Shown: piece by piece, positions 39,651 through 51,975 of the stretch
Layout of the letters: every line of letters begins with the position of its first letter
How positions within the stretch are numbered: the stretch's first letter is position 1
Origin: Brachypodius melanocephalos
Taxonomy: Eukaryota; Chordata; Aves; Passeriformes; Pycnonotidae
Assembly (NCBI GenBank): GCA_013398615.1
Contig: VZSR01001685.1
Location: 26,834,973 to 26,898,972, forward strand
Direction: 5' to 3'
DNA: 64,000 nucleotides
Position numbers and translations under genes: made by a program
The notes under the pieces: generated by a model
Seen by the model: only the letters and a program-made list of their open reading frames with translations
Told to the model about the DNA's origin: nothing
The model's database searches: none

Positions 39651-40989
39651 CTACATGTTATTCCAGAAATTCCCAGGCTGCAATAGTAACTCCAGCTCTA
39701 GTCTAAGTGATTACGCAGGTGGTACTCTAGTAGACAGTAGTATGGGAACAATGGTATAGCAGTGTCAAATTTGGGCTGGGAACAACTGCACTGGGATCAT
39801 CAAGCCCAGAGGTTTGTAATATGCCACTAGGATTCAGTTGCCTGCTATGCATTTAATCTCTTCTTTGGATTATAAATTAAACTGGAATTTAAATAAAAGT
39901 TGTGGCCAGAGGCCTTAAACCACACTGATAGATGTCACAAGGCTCTATTTTTTTTTTTTAAGCTATAAGGCACAGAGTAGAAGGGTTCTGTTATTTCTGA
40001 TTGAACACAGAATTATTTTCAAACTCTCTTTCTAAAACTATTCAAGTTTCATTTGTGGCTTGGCTCCTCCATAAACTCTTTGTTCATTACATTTCTAGTT
40101 CCTTCTGTTGAAAACAGAGATGCTTTCAAGTGAAATGTTTTAAGGAGGGTTAGAAAATGTTCTGGAAATAATTTTAAAAGTGATGCGTATTCCCTTGATT
40201 TTTATCCTGTGTGTTACATGTAAAAGTGAGAAAATAATACTTTTAATTGTATAATTTAAAAAACAACATTTTTTTTTCTGATTACATTCCTGATTTTACA
40301 CTATGAGGAATGCTGACCTAATCTGATCTGGAAATTAGTGTTAATGTTCAACCAAGATTAATTATTTAGAAAAAACACAAACTGACATTTAGAAAAAGAT
40401 AGATGAAATAGAATTTTGTTAAGCATAGCAATAAGAAATGGAGCAAGGGATGGTATAGTAATTGCCATTAGATACAGAATAAAGAGTGAGTGATCAAATA
40501 AATCAAACCATGATTTAGATTTTCAAAATTTATTAGCTTTTTAAAACTATGTTATCAATTAATAGAATGTACTATTATGAGTTTAAATCGATGAGCACTT
40601 TTAAAAAAATATACAGCAAATGGTTATGTTAATCAAAGGAAACCCAGCTACATTAATGCAAGTTCTTTTAATGGTGAATGATTTATAAACACTTTTTTCT
40701 TGGTACATGTATAATTTTCTTGCTACATGTTTAAATAGATTTTCTATTCTTTGACTAGTAAAATGTTTAAGACTGACAAAATAGTCATAGTCTACAGCCT
40801 ACATAGGAAAAGGCTTTGATTACAATAAAATTACACAAAAATGTGTCATTAAAAGGCATTGGACAGACATAAAACCTAACCTTTTGAGCTGAAGAATACT
40901 TAATATTCTCTTCATGATCATGCAAGGGGAAATTCTTTGCTATGGAATAGCTATTTTCCTGTTAAGCAGGCTATTTCATCAATGATTTA
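39651..40989. other. AT-rich non-coding DNA, nothing identified
   Basis: Repeat-poor. The stretch 40500-40700 contains several homeodomain-type words (CAATTAATAG, TTAATCAAAGG), but nothing decisive. Confidence 0.4.
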
Positions 40990-41260
40990 TTCCTGAGATG
41001 TAATAGGTCGTTTAAAATGGTGGTTTAAAAGTTAGGCCTTTTTTGTTTAATTTTCTCACAGGCAGTTGGTAATTATCATGGTCCTGCAGTTTCTCTGGAA
41101 TGCTGTGGAGGGTCAAATGCCAATGGAACCCTGCTTTATAGGGTAATTAAGACAGTAGACATGGTTATTAAATACATCGTGCTAAACTAAACTGGAATGC
41201 TGTGAAATAAAATCCAAAATCATAAATAAAATGTGGGTATTCTAGCAAAAAGGAAAAAAA
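40990..41260. promoter_or_regulatory. Candidate conserved non-coding element
   Basis: Repeat-free, stop-dense and rich in TAATTA-type words: GGTAATTATC (about 41070), GGGTAATTAAG (about 41140), GTTATTAAATAC (about 41164). A composite TGCCAATGGAACC lies near 41119. The layout resembles homeodomain-bound developmental enhancers. There is no direct proof; alignment with chicken and human is the test. Confidence 0.27.
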
Positions 41261-42139
41261 AAAGGAGGGGTTCTACAGTCATATTTGCAGTAAACAGCTC
41301 TGGCTGAATTGTGTCTGAAATTCTGCCATTTAAGTATCCTGAGACTTGCTAGACGTTTCAGGAATATTTTAAAACTAAAAAGAAAAGCAAATGTGCTTTA
41401 AGTGTGTTTTGTGTGCAGAAATCTAGTACAGTAATCAAAATTCAACCTCATAGTGCTCAGTGTATCTAAAGAATGTTAAAAAACTCCACAATGAATAGAA
41501 CCTTCTGTATTCATAATTACCATGCAGCATGTGCTGGAAAATATGTACTAAAACAGGATGATGGATGTAAGTTTAATGTGAATAATAAAAGAAGTTTTGA
41601 GAGTCTTGCAGAAAATACCATGGGGTGATAGCCTCTTTTTAGGATATCACCAGGTGTAGTAGTGTAGCTGTTTTCTTTCTTTCTTTCTATCTGAACGTTT
41701 TGTGTTTGCAATATCCTTTAGGCCACATTCAGAGACAGGACTGTATGACTTATGTGCAGGAAAGGGGGGCAAAAATTAAAGGCTTGATCAACACAGGTAA
41801 TACTAACAAAATGAAAGGTGAAATAGAGTAACCTGTAAGATAATGTACTTCCCTTACAATATAAACTTTTCTTTATACTTTTTCCATACTGAAAAGATAG
41901 GGCAATACAATTTCTTCCTAGAAAAACTGTGGTGAGTATACAAAAGTGGTGTTAAATCCAGTTTGGAAAGTGTCTCTAATATAAAACAAAGTCTTTAAAA
42001 TACAGAATGATATTTGTACAAGTGATTCAAAATTATATCATTTTTGTTTAAATTCTGGGTGATTATATAGGCAAGTTTATTGGTAAATTCATTGCATCAC
42101 TAAAAAAGGGAAAAGAATTATGTCCTCCCCCTCCCTGAG
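41261..42139. other. AT-rich non-coding DNA, nothing identified
   Basis: Includes a short TTTC repeat near 41671-41687 and an A-rich/G-run patch near 41250-41270. No exon or transposon. Confidence 0.5.
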
Positions 42140-42160
42140 AAAAAAAAAAAAAAAAAAAAA
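42140..42160. repeat. Poly(A) run, 21 bp
   Basis: Twenty-one consecutive A after CCCTGAG. No associated retrocopy is recognised. Confidence 0.92.
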
Positions 42161-42959
42161 GAAACTAAATATTTCCAATTCTAGCTGTAAAACTGGAAGC
42201 CAAAATGTGCAGTTGACAGGCACAGAGCCAGCTGACTTTAAATCACTAGCCTTTCCATCAGATCAGTCTCCCTACTTCCACATGGAACACATTTTAAGTT
42301 AACAATGTGTAGTTTGGCAAAGGAATTGTTTTTCTTTGGCATAGAGTAGTTGTCTCATTTCTTTTAAAAAAAGTATTTTCTGCCTGCTTATATATACAGC
42401 GTGTGTGTCGACATTCTTTTGAACTTTAAAAACAGTTGTTACATCAAAAAACTTCGCTTAGACAATTACATTCTGACTATTTTGCTTTTTATATATATGC
42501 AGATATAAGGAAAGTAAATTGATATTTAATCCATCTGTTTGCAGGCTGGTGAAACTTACCCACTTTTCAGCCTTTACTTAAATATGTATGTAAATGCCCA
42601 TAAAAATGTTGATTAAGCTGCTTTACCACAGACACTCAGAAGACAGGCCTCCTTCCTTAAGACAGTAATTTAAGTAGGTCTCAGTTGATATCAGAGTATT
42701 TACGGTGTGGGTATAGACTCTAAGACAAACTAAGATTAAATCCGATCATTTTGCTCTTACTCCAAAACCTGGCCATTTCAACCAGATGTATTTATAGCAT
42801 GAAAAAGCAGTAGAATGGAATGCTACTCATTCAGACATTTGCAGTTGATTTATTCATTCCTGGTCGCTTCTACTGAAAACTCAGAAAAGCAGAAATGCAA
42901 ATTTTCAGACATTGGTTCCACATGAAATGGGACAGACCACTGCACCAGCTACTGTTGTG
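42161..42959. other. AT-rich non-coding DNA, nothing identified
   Basis: No repeat or exon is recognised. It contains an octamer ATGCAAAT at 42895-42902 just before the next candidate element. Confidence 0.45.
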
Positions 42960-43745
42960 AGACCAGATAGAGCTACTGCTGCCTACACATAAAGAGAGCC
43001 ATTAAGGAGAAGTTGTTTATTTCTGCTTCTGCAGAAATCATAAACACCAGCCATGAGCCTGACAGCACAAGCTGTGCTGCAGTAAATTCTAGTACTTTGC
43101 CGGCCATTCTAAGCTGCCCAGTAAAAGTTACTGTAGCTAAATCCCATATACATTTCATGAAATAATCCTGCCCAGAAGATGGTATCATATTCATGCACAG
43201 CAGGGTGTGCAAATGCCTATAAATCATAACGTAGAATCTGAAATATCTATAAAAAAAAATCTGTGCAAATTTAACCATGACCCTTTGCCAGACAATAGGC
43301 CTTCATATGCTTTGCAGCTTAGCAGACACCAAGGAATTTTGTTTGGAAGTGATAGCTACTGTCTATGTAATATTTAGGACCTATTCATGGAGCATCTGGC
43401 AGAAAATAAAAGGGTTTCCTCCTCTAACATATGCTAAAGAAGGATGTGGTCCTGTGCCTGCTCCTCCTCTTCTGACTTTTTGCAAATAGCACAACATAAG
43501 AGACAGTTGTTTCTGGCTGCCCTGCTGCCTGTCATGGCTGTCAAGTAAAATCCCATGAATTATTGCTCTTCCAGATGTAAGAGATTTCCAGGCTGCCTTA
43601 AACTGCCTGTGGTTTGTGGTGCTGGAGAGGAGAGAAACGAGATTAAACTTCATCTCATCAGTGCAATCTGAAAAGATCACACAGAGGACTAATAATCACA
43701 GCTTTTTCATTCCAGAGCCGGACCCGAGAGCTCTGTGTTTTTGTT
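42960..43745. promoter_or_regulatory. Candidate conserved non-coding block
   Basis: About 780 bp without simple repeats or transposon signatures, with more balanced composition than its surroundings. It contains E-box words (CAGATGG near 43178; CAGATG near 43573) and a TGTGGTTTGTGG RUNX-type word near 43608. The open frames at 43277-43489 and 43381-43680 overlap on opposite strands, and neither has a domain. An unrecognised exon cannot be ruled out, but enhancer-like sequence fits better. Confidence 0.27.
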
Positions 43746-44560
43746 TCAGGGCTATGTCATATTAAGCTTGTTGGAAGACATTGATTAAGGTCAAACAATG
43801 TTTGAAGATCAAAAATAAAATTTTTAACTCTGTGTTGCTGCATACATTTTGCATTCTTCAGAAAGTGTCATGCATTACTTTAGTCAGCTGAAACAGAAGA
43901 GACTGTGAACGGAGTTCTCTAATTCTGAGATGTCAGCACTTCTTACCATAAACTTATGAAAGATAAAAAAGAAAATGTTGACCTAAAATTATTAATCTAA
44001 TGTCATAGAGTATCCCCTATAAATTCAGAGGAAATCATAACCAAAAAACCCCCAGACTTGTCATTTTGGTTTCTCTATAAATGTCTTTGTGAGTTTTCAA
44101 AATTTGGCATTTTGCCCTTTCTTTTTTTAATAACATTTTTATGATTTGTTTGTGCCAGCCACATTGGCTTGTGAACATTTGAGGTTAGTCTGAATGTTTT
44201 ATATTAGCAAAGAATACTTATTCATATTCTGACTAATTATACAGTTTTCAGAATGCCCAACTGTAATCTTGTGTGAGTAAGAAATAACATCAGACTCAAA
44301 ATGATAGGTAGAAATTTAAATACAGGTTTTCATTACTGTTTTGTTATTATGTTCCAAAATTGTTCTGTTATTGTGTTGTCCACTCCAACCATCTACCTTT
44401 AATTTCCAAGTGAGCTTTTTCAGTTCTCTGAGATATATGCCTATGTATGTATGAATGCAGAGAGACACACAACACAGCTAGTTACCTGCAAACTATACTT
44501 TAAATAAGAGCTGTAAAACGAAATAGCATAATGCTTTAAGACCCAAGTATTGTCAAATCA
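43746..44560. other. AT-rich non-coding DNA, nothing identified
   Basis: No repeat family is recognised. A nuclear-receptor-like AAGGTCA word lies near 43789. Confidence 0.45.
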
Positions 44561-45010
44561 TTACTGTCGTGACTACATTTTTTATGAAATCAAGACAAGC
44601 AGAGAGACCCCTGACATTTCACTGCAGCCCTATTAATAATCAAAATTTTAATTACAGATAAGGAAAATATGTTGTTCCAAGAACACCTGGCAATAATTGA
44701 CAAATGTATGCGACTTAGATCAGAATGTAATTGCCCTGATTCGACCTGTGTAGCTTTTTTAAAAACTGACGTAGCTTGTTTAATAATGGTGTTGGCTACC
44801 AGATGTAAAACCTCCCAAGCCAGCTTCCTTTTCCATTCAAGCTCAGTCATATCACAAAGGCTCTCTAATATGAGAGAATACCAGTAAAACAGTGATGAAA
44901 ACCATAGGTATGAATATCTGCAAGTGGCTCACATGAAGGCATTTACTGCTTTTCATGCACATGTATTAAACTATAGTGGAAAGGAGTCTGTCACTGAAAA
45001 TGCATTAATT
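44561..45010. promoter_or_regulatory. Candidate conserved non-coding element
   Basis: Repeat-free and dense in homeodomain-type words (ATTAATAATCAAAATTTTAA at 44631, CATTAATTATTTGAC at about 45003) with an AGATAAGG GATA word at 44656. Overlapping 72- and 86-codon frames on opposite strands suggest chance rather than an exon. The call is from texture only. Confidence 0.23.
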
Positions 45011-45033
45011 ATTTGACACTGGTTTTCCTCAGG

Positions 45034-45110
45034 TTTTTTGGGGTTTTTTTTTTTGTTCTTTGGTTTGTTTTTTTTTTTCTTGGGGGGGTTTGGTTTTTTT
45101 TTTTTTTTTT
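45034..45110. repeat. T/G-rich low-complexity tract
   Basis: Poly(T) runs of up to 17-18 bases separated by GGGG, GGTTTG and CTTGGGGGGG patches. Confidence 0.9.
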
Positions 45111-45979
45111 GCTATGGGATGCAAGTGAAAGATTACAGCTGAAAAAATGATCATCATACTTGAGGTAGGCTCACAGAATCTTTTTTTATGTTCTGTGTGA
45201 AGTTGTCTTGAACCGAAACCTCTGCTCCTTAAGGATTAAGGGATTGAAAAGCAAAGACTGAAGCTGCTGTAATTTAAACCCAGCCATTCTCTAGCACAAA
45301 GGTGCAAAATGGACTGAGTCAATCTGCTTCTTTGCTACTTCACCTAAGAAATAATTTTACCTTTTGAAAGTTTTATATTATTAACATTCCAAAGATGTCA
45401 CTATCTTTAAAGGAAATTTATTCTCTTGATTTTTAAGCGTGAGATCAGAGCCATGAGACATGGAATAAGGGAACATGGTTTCATATTGCAAGTTACAGCA
45501 TTTCTGAAAAATTCCATCTATATGATGTATAGCTAAATCATAAAGATAAAATTAATCAATGAATATCATGAAGGTGGGTTTTCTTTTATTTAAAAATATC
45601 TTGTGTCCAGAAATTCTTGCAGAGTAATTTTCTACTGCTATTTTAAAAAAAGGTTTTACATTACTAAAGAGTCATAAAAAGTATCAGATGAAACAAACTT
45701 AGTTCCAAGGACTGCAAGAAAAGAAGGAGCATTATGTTATATTGCAGATAATTAATACATTCACTAGACAGAAAAAATCCAGTTAATTACTGGGTGCATG
45801 TTAACTGATTGCAGGTTCTGAGTTTCAGTAACAAAATTAACTGAATTCACATTTCAGGTTGTTCGTTTCTTTTTAAAGTTTGTCACAAAGACTCAGTACT
45901 TAATTCTAATCAAAACAAATCAAAACTTGTTTTTAAAAATTATTCCCAGTGGAAAAGCCCCATATCCAGCAGAAAATAG
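45111..45979. other. AT-rich non-coding DNA, nothing identified
   Basis: No repeat family or exon is recognised. Confidence 0.5.
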
Positions 45980-46460
45980 AGACCCAGCACTGTGGTTTGG
46001 GCACCAGTGTGCCGTGCAAGGGACCTGTCTTTGATTACTGGGTCTAACGCTCTGCTTGTCGATGAGCACTGCCCGCTGTGACGCTCAGCTTATGAGAGGA
46101 GAGCTGTTCTGCAGCTTCGGGGAGCACAGCCCCTCCGAGCCACTTCCTTGGAAGCTGCTCTAGTTCAGGCTTCTCCAACACTCCCACCAGTGTATTGGCT
46201 GCTGTGGAAGCTTATGTGGAGGGAAATAAGGGAGCTATACTTCTTTGGAAGTATGGAGAAGTTTTTTTCCCTGGGGCAAAACACATAAACATATCCTCTT
46301 GTGATATGTGTCAAAATTTACTACCTACAGGAGCAAGCGTAGCCCGTAGAATTACTTCTATCGACTTTGGACTGCATTGCATAATTTCCATTTTGGTGAG
46401 GAAAAGTCACATAAGCGGTTGCATATTTGTGTTTGTATATCATCTCCTATCACTGATTTA
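45980..46460. other. Local rise in G+C and CpG, nature unknown
   Basis: Between 46011 and 46140 I count seven CpG, well above the surrounding desert, although far below the island at 28.3 kb. The plus-strand frame at 46195-46461 (88 codons, starting M-A-A-V-E-A-Y) follows directly. It has no recognisable domain, no homologue I know of and no clear splice context. A weak promoter, a decayed LTR or a chance patch are all possible. Confidence 0.3.
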
Positions 46461-47373
46461 AAATTGTGACCCACTGTTTATCCATACATTTGATGTGGAG
46501 CTAGCAACCAACAATAATATGAGCTTGCCAGCACTTCCCATTTATAACTTCAAAGCCTAATCTGGAGGACCACCCTCTCAAGAGACAGAAGCAATTCATT
46601 TTCCATATTCAATGTGCTTTTCTTGAGAGAAAAAAAATGCCAGTCATGCCAAATTGTGTTGAATGATACAAGGGAAAGCTAGTTTTATCGCATGGGCAGC
46701 TGACACAAAACTCTTCCACTTATCTTAGTTGGATGGGGACTGAGTTCAGAGATGAAAGGTCAGTTCTTTATCCACTAAGCCCTCTAGATATTCCAAAATC
46801 CCCAGTACATTACAAATTTGAACAGTTTAAGCTCTCTTAAATAAAAGAATCTCTTCTTGAGGTAAAGTATACAGTGTATATAGATACAGCCCAGGAGAAA
46901 CATGTGAAAGGTCAGAGATGTGACCTTTTAACGTCAATAGTTTTATTTATTGACAAGAAGTCCAGTTTAAAGGGCTTAATGAAAAAGCAAGACAAGAATC
47001 GAGGAATCTGTTAAACTGCGTAAATTTGACTGCCTAAATAAATTGTACTGTGTGCCTCAGAAATTGCAATTGCCATTAATGTTTTCTGGGGCTTATTCTT
47101 AGCAGAGAAAGCAGCTTCAGAAATGAACAGCACACGTTACATGGACAACCCACAAGCCAGTTACTCGATTTTCTTAATATGGCATACAGCAATTGAAGTA
47201 GTATTTTTATTTTTCTTGATATTTTCTTTCATGTCATTTAATTATTCTGTTATCCTAAGTAAAAAAAAAAAAAAAGGTCGAATCAATATACACTGAGTAT
47301 TTAGAGCTTGCTCTCACTGAAATCAGTAGAGAAACACAAGACAAGATGGTATCAACTAAAATTTCTAATTATG
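46461..47373. other. Non-coding DNA with poly(A) run
   Basis: A 15-bp A run lies at 47261-47275. A TTTATCCACTAAGCC phrase near 46770 faintly recalls the tRNA-like part of an inverted old SINE, but is not enough for a call. Confidence 0.4.
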
Positions 47374-47413
47374 TTTTATATTTTATTTTATTTTATTTTA
47401 TTTTATTTTATTG
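47374..47413. repeat. (TTTTA)n microsatellite
   Basis: About seven consecutive TTTTA units after an initial TTTTATA. Confidence 0.93.
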
Positions 47414-50400
47414 TACTTCTCATATTTGCTCAAGAACACACCAGAGAATTCTAGTTAGTATATGCATTGTCAGAATAGTTGTACTTTATACTGTCTCTGT
47501 AATAAATGATTTTCTGATATTGCAATAGTGCAGTCAGAAATACTCAGGTATATACTAAACAGAAAATACAACTAGTATATATCTAATACAATCACTACAT
47601 TCAATCAATATAAATAATATCGATAATGTTTGTATGAATAGATTTTCAGTGGTCCTGAGCACTACCAGATTCTATTGAAACTATTGGGTGTTGTAGCTCA
47701 GATATTTGGAATATAAAGCCATTTAGATCTTAAAAATATTTTTCCTTGTCATCAAGTGCAATCTAAGAGTTTTGAAATTAAAAATAGAATTCAAAAACTT
47801 GTTTCCTGCAGTACTTTGGCCTTTTGCAATATTATTAATAGCCTATAGCATTTTGTTTAGGTGAATCAATTACATGCATCCTCAAGTGCAGGTTTTACAT
47901 TCATGGATTTTTGGATTTTGTCATTTCAGTAATAATGTCTGATATTTCAGTTCAGTTTTACAGCTTCTCTTCTGAAAAGACAACTGCCTTTTGTGATGTA
48001 GTTTAGAGACTTCATTGTGAATGGGCATCAAGACACACAAATTGAGAACAGAGGGCGAAGAAACAAAGCTGGATTAAAGATTGCCTTGAACTGATAGAGC
48101 TCTGGCCCAAGGACTCTGCATTCTTGTTTAAAATGCCTTGATGTTAATACTGATCATTTCATCTGTAGTGCCTTTTGTAACTTTCTTTTTTTGTGTGTGT
48201 GCGTAAAATGAGAACAAGACAAATTGGGAGCATCGATAATGAGAGAAACTGGATAGGGCAACACAGCAAAGTGTGCTGGTACTACTTCTTCTTTTCATCT
48301 TTTCATCTTATTCCTGTTTCTTTCTTACCAGTGTGCTAAAATGCCTTTGCAAATTGATATTGAAAATTTTTCATATAAATACTAAATAATACCACATCTT
48401 TAAAACCATTTTGCTTATGAAACTTTGTAGCCTAATTAATTCAGCAAGATCTCCTGTCAATATTCCAGACTACCTTCAGCATGACACCATCACTCCGTTT
48501 GATCTTTCATACCACGAAATATGCTATTTGTATTTGTATCTTACAGACATTTTTAATCATCTCTGAGGTTAGACAAACTATTGATGAAAGATTTCTTGAT
48601 CAAAACAGATACTTGGTTTTATCCTTAGATAACTGTGCAAGATTTACACTACCAGCTTACTCACCAGCTTCAGTCTGAAGGGTAAAGCTTGTTCATGACA
48701 CAACCTGTAACAACTTCACATTTGCAGGGTTTTTTCCTTGTATTTTAAACATCAGTGCTCAGCCTCATTACAAGTGAAGCAGATGAACACTGAATCACCA
48801 GTTCTTTCACACCTGCGACAAAACATTAACTAGACTATCCTTTGAAGGAAATATAGAATTGCTAGATAGATGTATCTCATGTCTTCATTGTTTAAATTAT
48901 CTCATTGGAAAGAAATTTCATGCACAAAGAATATGTGCACATGCAATGAGCTAAATTATGAGCAAATTCTCTGGTGTCATTCTGGCTTATTTTTAAGAAG
49001 AGCTGGAATGTCCCTCAGTTAATCTGCATTATATTGTGCAGACTAGTTTTTATGTAGTCTCATCACTGTGGTGAAATGACTGTTTATCAAAGGTCAGTTA
49101 CAGTACTCAGAGCCTGACAATGGACTGAAAGGTAGGAGAAGATGAGTAATTTGGAACCTTAATAAAGAAATTTTGCTTTATTTGTGCCTAACCTTGAAAA
49201 ACACTCACAGATTTCAACTATTATGCAGCATGCAGCAGTAAACTTCTCAAGGGCCTTTTGTCTGCACACCTCACTGCTGCCAGAGGCTCATTGTCTGCTC
49301 TTAGTAAGTGCAGTAATACAGGATGGGTGTTTATTGTATTTATTGATAAGTGCCTTTTGTTTTCCTTGCCTTTTTTTTCCCCTCTCCCAAATCCTGATGA
49401 ACATTCTAGCCTTCCTAGTTTCCTTTCTTTCATTTCATTTTAATAAGGATTTGGAGATGTCTTTCCAGAAATGCCAAAGAAAGGAACTTTTTTACTTCCT
49501 GAGCTTCTGGACAGATAGTTTTTACCTACTGTGTGCAACACTAATGTCTGAAGCACACATTAAAAGAATAAATGGCTCTACTCCAGTTCCACATGTGGTA
49601 AATGTGTTCTCCTGATACTGCCTTACCCCATCAGGTTAACGAATATATATTTCGTGAAGTTTGCAAATAGAACCTGGTAAAAGTTCTGATAAAATGAGGA
49701 AAGGTTTAAAGGTTTTATTTTGGGGTCTTTTGTCTTTAAAATGTTGGAGAAGGTGTTTTGATGTTATGGCAACAGAAAGAGATTATTATTAAGAGAGTTT
49801 TAACCTCAAGAACTAAGTTTTAACACAGTTGAGCACGCACAACACTGAATTTTTAGCATCTATGAAAACACAGCCTCGAATTTGCTAGCTGATTTCTGAA
49901 AAAATCAGAATGTATCATCATCTCAGGGTGTTCCTTTCTTTTTTTATTCCAGTCTCTAAGTTGAGATAAATCCAGAGCTGACAAGTGTTTAGATAAATTT
50001 TGGAACAGACTGGATATCTTGGCCAAATATAAAAATCTAAACAAACAAACAGATAAACAAACAAAAACACTAAAGAAAAAATATTATCTATTTAAATCCC
50101 TTTGTACCTAATGGCAGTTCAATACCTAAACTTTTTCCTTATGTTGAAAGGTCTCCCTATTTTACATGAACTCACAAATAGAACTTAGGTAAGTGTTGTA
50201 AGATGAATTCTACTTTTACCTAAAGCCCATGGTTTGCTCATGCTTTTTCTTTGAACTATTTATATTAAAATATCAGAAGTTCAAATATATTTTACTTAAG
50301 TAATTTGTGTCCTGAAATTCTGCATCATAATATAAAGGTGAACTCAAAAGAAGATGTGTACACTGCCATGGAAGTTGTGAGAACATGTTGTACTAGTACC

Positions 50401-51289
50401 TTAGCTGTCACTCCAGACAGTCAAATGAAGTAAGTCAATGGATCTATGGTACAGAGGTCAGAGTGGCAGTATTTCTGAAGAATTCAGAGAAGCTGTCTGG
50501 AGACTGCTAGTGTGTGAGATGGAGGAAGAAAGAGAAAGATGAGCAATGAATTCCCTAAAGCTATTCTCCTGAATGTGTTCCATAATAAATTTTAAATGTG
50601 TGTCATAGTGGGGTAGAGAGGTTAGATTTACTAATAATTTGCATTAACATTTGTAATATCTATTTTTAATGAGCATGATTGCTTTTAAAGTTTTGCAAGT
50701 TTATATTCTTACCAATAAATTCAGATTTTTTTACTGGCTATGCCATTCTCTGTTATTATATACTTTATCTGCATCTTTTATATATGAAATGAAGAGGCTG
50801 CTATATCCTTCTTACTCTTTTCTTTGCCTGACTGCTTAACAGACAGAAACTGCTGCAATCTGTCACCGCATCAACCACTGAATGGGGGAGCGGATGTTTT
50901 CCCCACAGAACCTAGACAATAACTCTGGACAGGAGGAAAATGGACTAACACAAGGATCTGATGAGAGAGTGCCTTTCCTCCAATGACCCAGCTGGCTTGC
51001 TCATGACAAAGCTTTTACAGGACATAACATAAATGAAATAAGAAGAATGAAAGCATTAAACAATGTAGCCAAGGAGAGAGGAGAAAGAGGAACTTAAAGG
51101 AAGACAGACTATCTGAGAAGAGGTAAAAGGCAATATTGCCTGTGATTGTTCCAGCCTTCACAAAGGGGATTGTTTGCCTAGCTGGGAGCCGCCGGAAAGG
51201 ATTAGCAGTTTTTCTGGGCAGACAACACCCCCACAATCCCACCTCGGGGTATCTCAGGTGTGAAGTGGGGGCTTGGGGAGAGGGCAATG
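47414..51289. other. AT-rich non-coding DNA, no gene identified
   Basis: Nearly 4 kb without recognised transposons. The plus-strand frame at 49184-49615 (143 codons) is one of the longest in the window. It is Leu/Phe/Ser/Cys-rich, without domain or credible splice sites, and overlaps a pyrimidine-rich patch, so it is taken as chance. A short AAAC-type repeat lies at 50040-50066. Confidence 0.5.
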
Positions 51290-51975
51290 GTGCAGGCTCA
51301 ATTGGCCAGTAGTGCCCTTGGCTGACATCGTAGTTTATTTGTGAGCTTATTAAGCCTGGCCAGTCCTTTGGGGACACTCTTGGCAAAGGTCACAAAAGAC
51401 AAGATTTTGCATAATGAATGCATTAAAATCTTTTTGTTAGTGCATGGGGAGCAAGAGGATAATGGCAATGAAGCTTTGGAATACAGGAAAGGAGGTAAAA
51501 GAAAATTAGTCCCTGAGGTAGCAAATATGATCACCATGTGGACTTGGGTTTCTATTTTAGCAATAAGCCCTGAGAGAAAAAAAGTGCTTGGAAACATGCT
51601 GCCTTTTATTTAGATCCATAGCTACTGCACTGAAGGAGTGTGCCACAAAGGGCAAAAATGCCACTCCTCGCTATGATAAGTCATTTATATGGAAAGATCC
51701 CAGACAGTGAATAGGAAAGAATAAAGAATGCTGTGCACATTTTGAAGATCTCAAAGAATGGGATAGGGAGAGAAGAAAAAAAAAAAAAAAGGCTGACATA
51801 TCAGCGTGTACACTATAAATTGTACTTAGTTATCATAAATTTATGCTGAAAATAAAGTTAACATTATCAGATTTTGGCCATTAGTCTCCTATGGGATTGA
51901 TGTCATAATACAGCCAATAGGACCTAGATGCACCTTCCCTGGCACTTTATTAAAGACCCAAATTGGGTGGCAAGG
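51290..51975. promoter_or_regulatory. Candidate conserved non-coding block
   Basis: Repeat-free except for a 15-A run at 51776-51790. It contains TTTTGCATAATGAATGCATT near 51402 (paired POU-type words), TGATAAGTCATTTATATGG near 51676 and GGACACTCTTGGCAAAGGTC near 51371, and is bounded by plainer AT-rich DNA. Opposed frames at 51298-51597 and 51341-51613 have no domain. The stretch reads like a vertebrate enhancer cluster. Only cross-species alignment can decide. Confidence 0.28.

Noticed and set aside
49184..49615. 143-codon plus-strand frame
   Set aside because: Hydrophobic, Leu/Phe/Ser-rich composition as expected from pyrimidine-rich DNA. No domain, no credible splice sites, and antisense and shifted frames are of similar quality.
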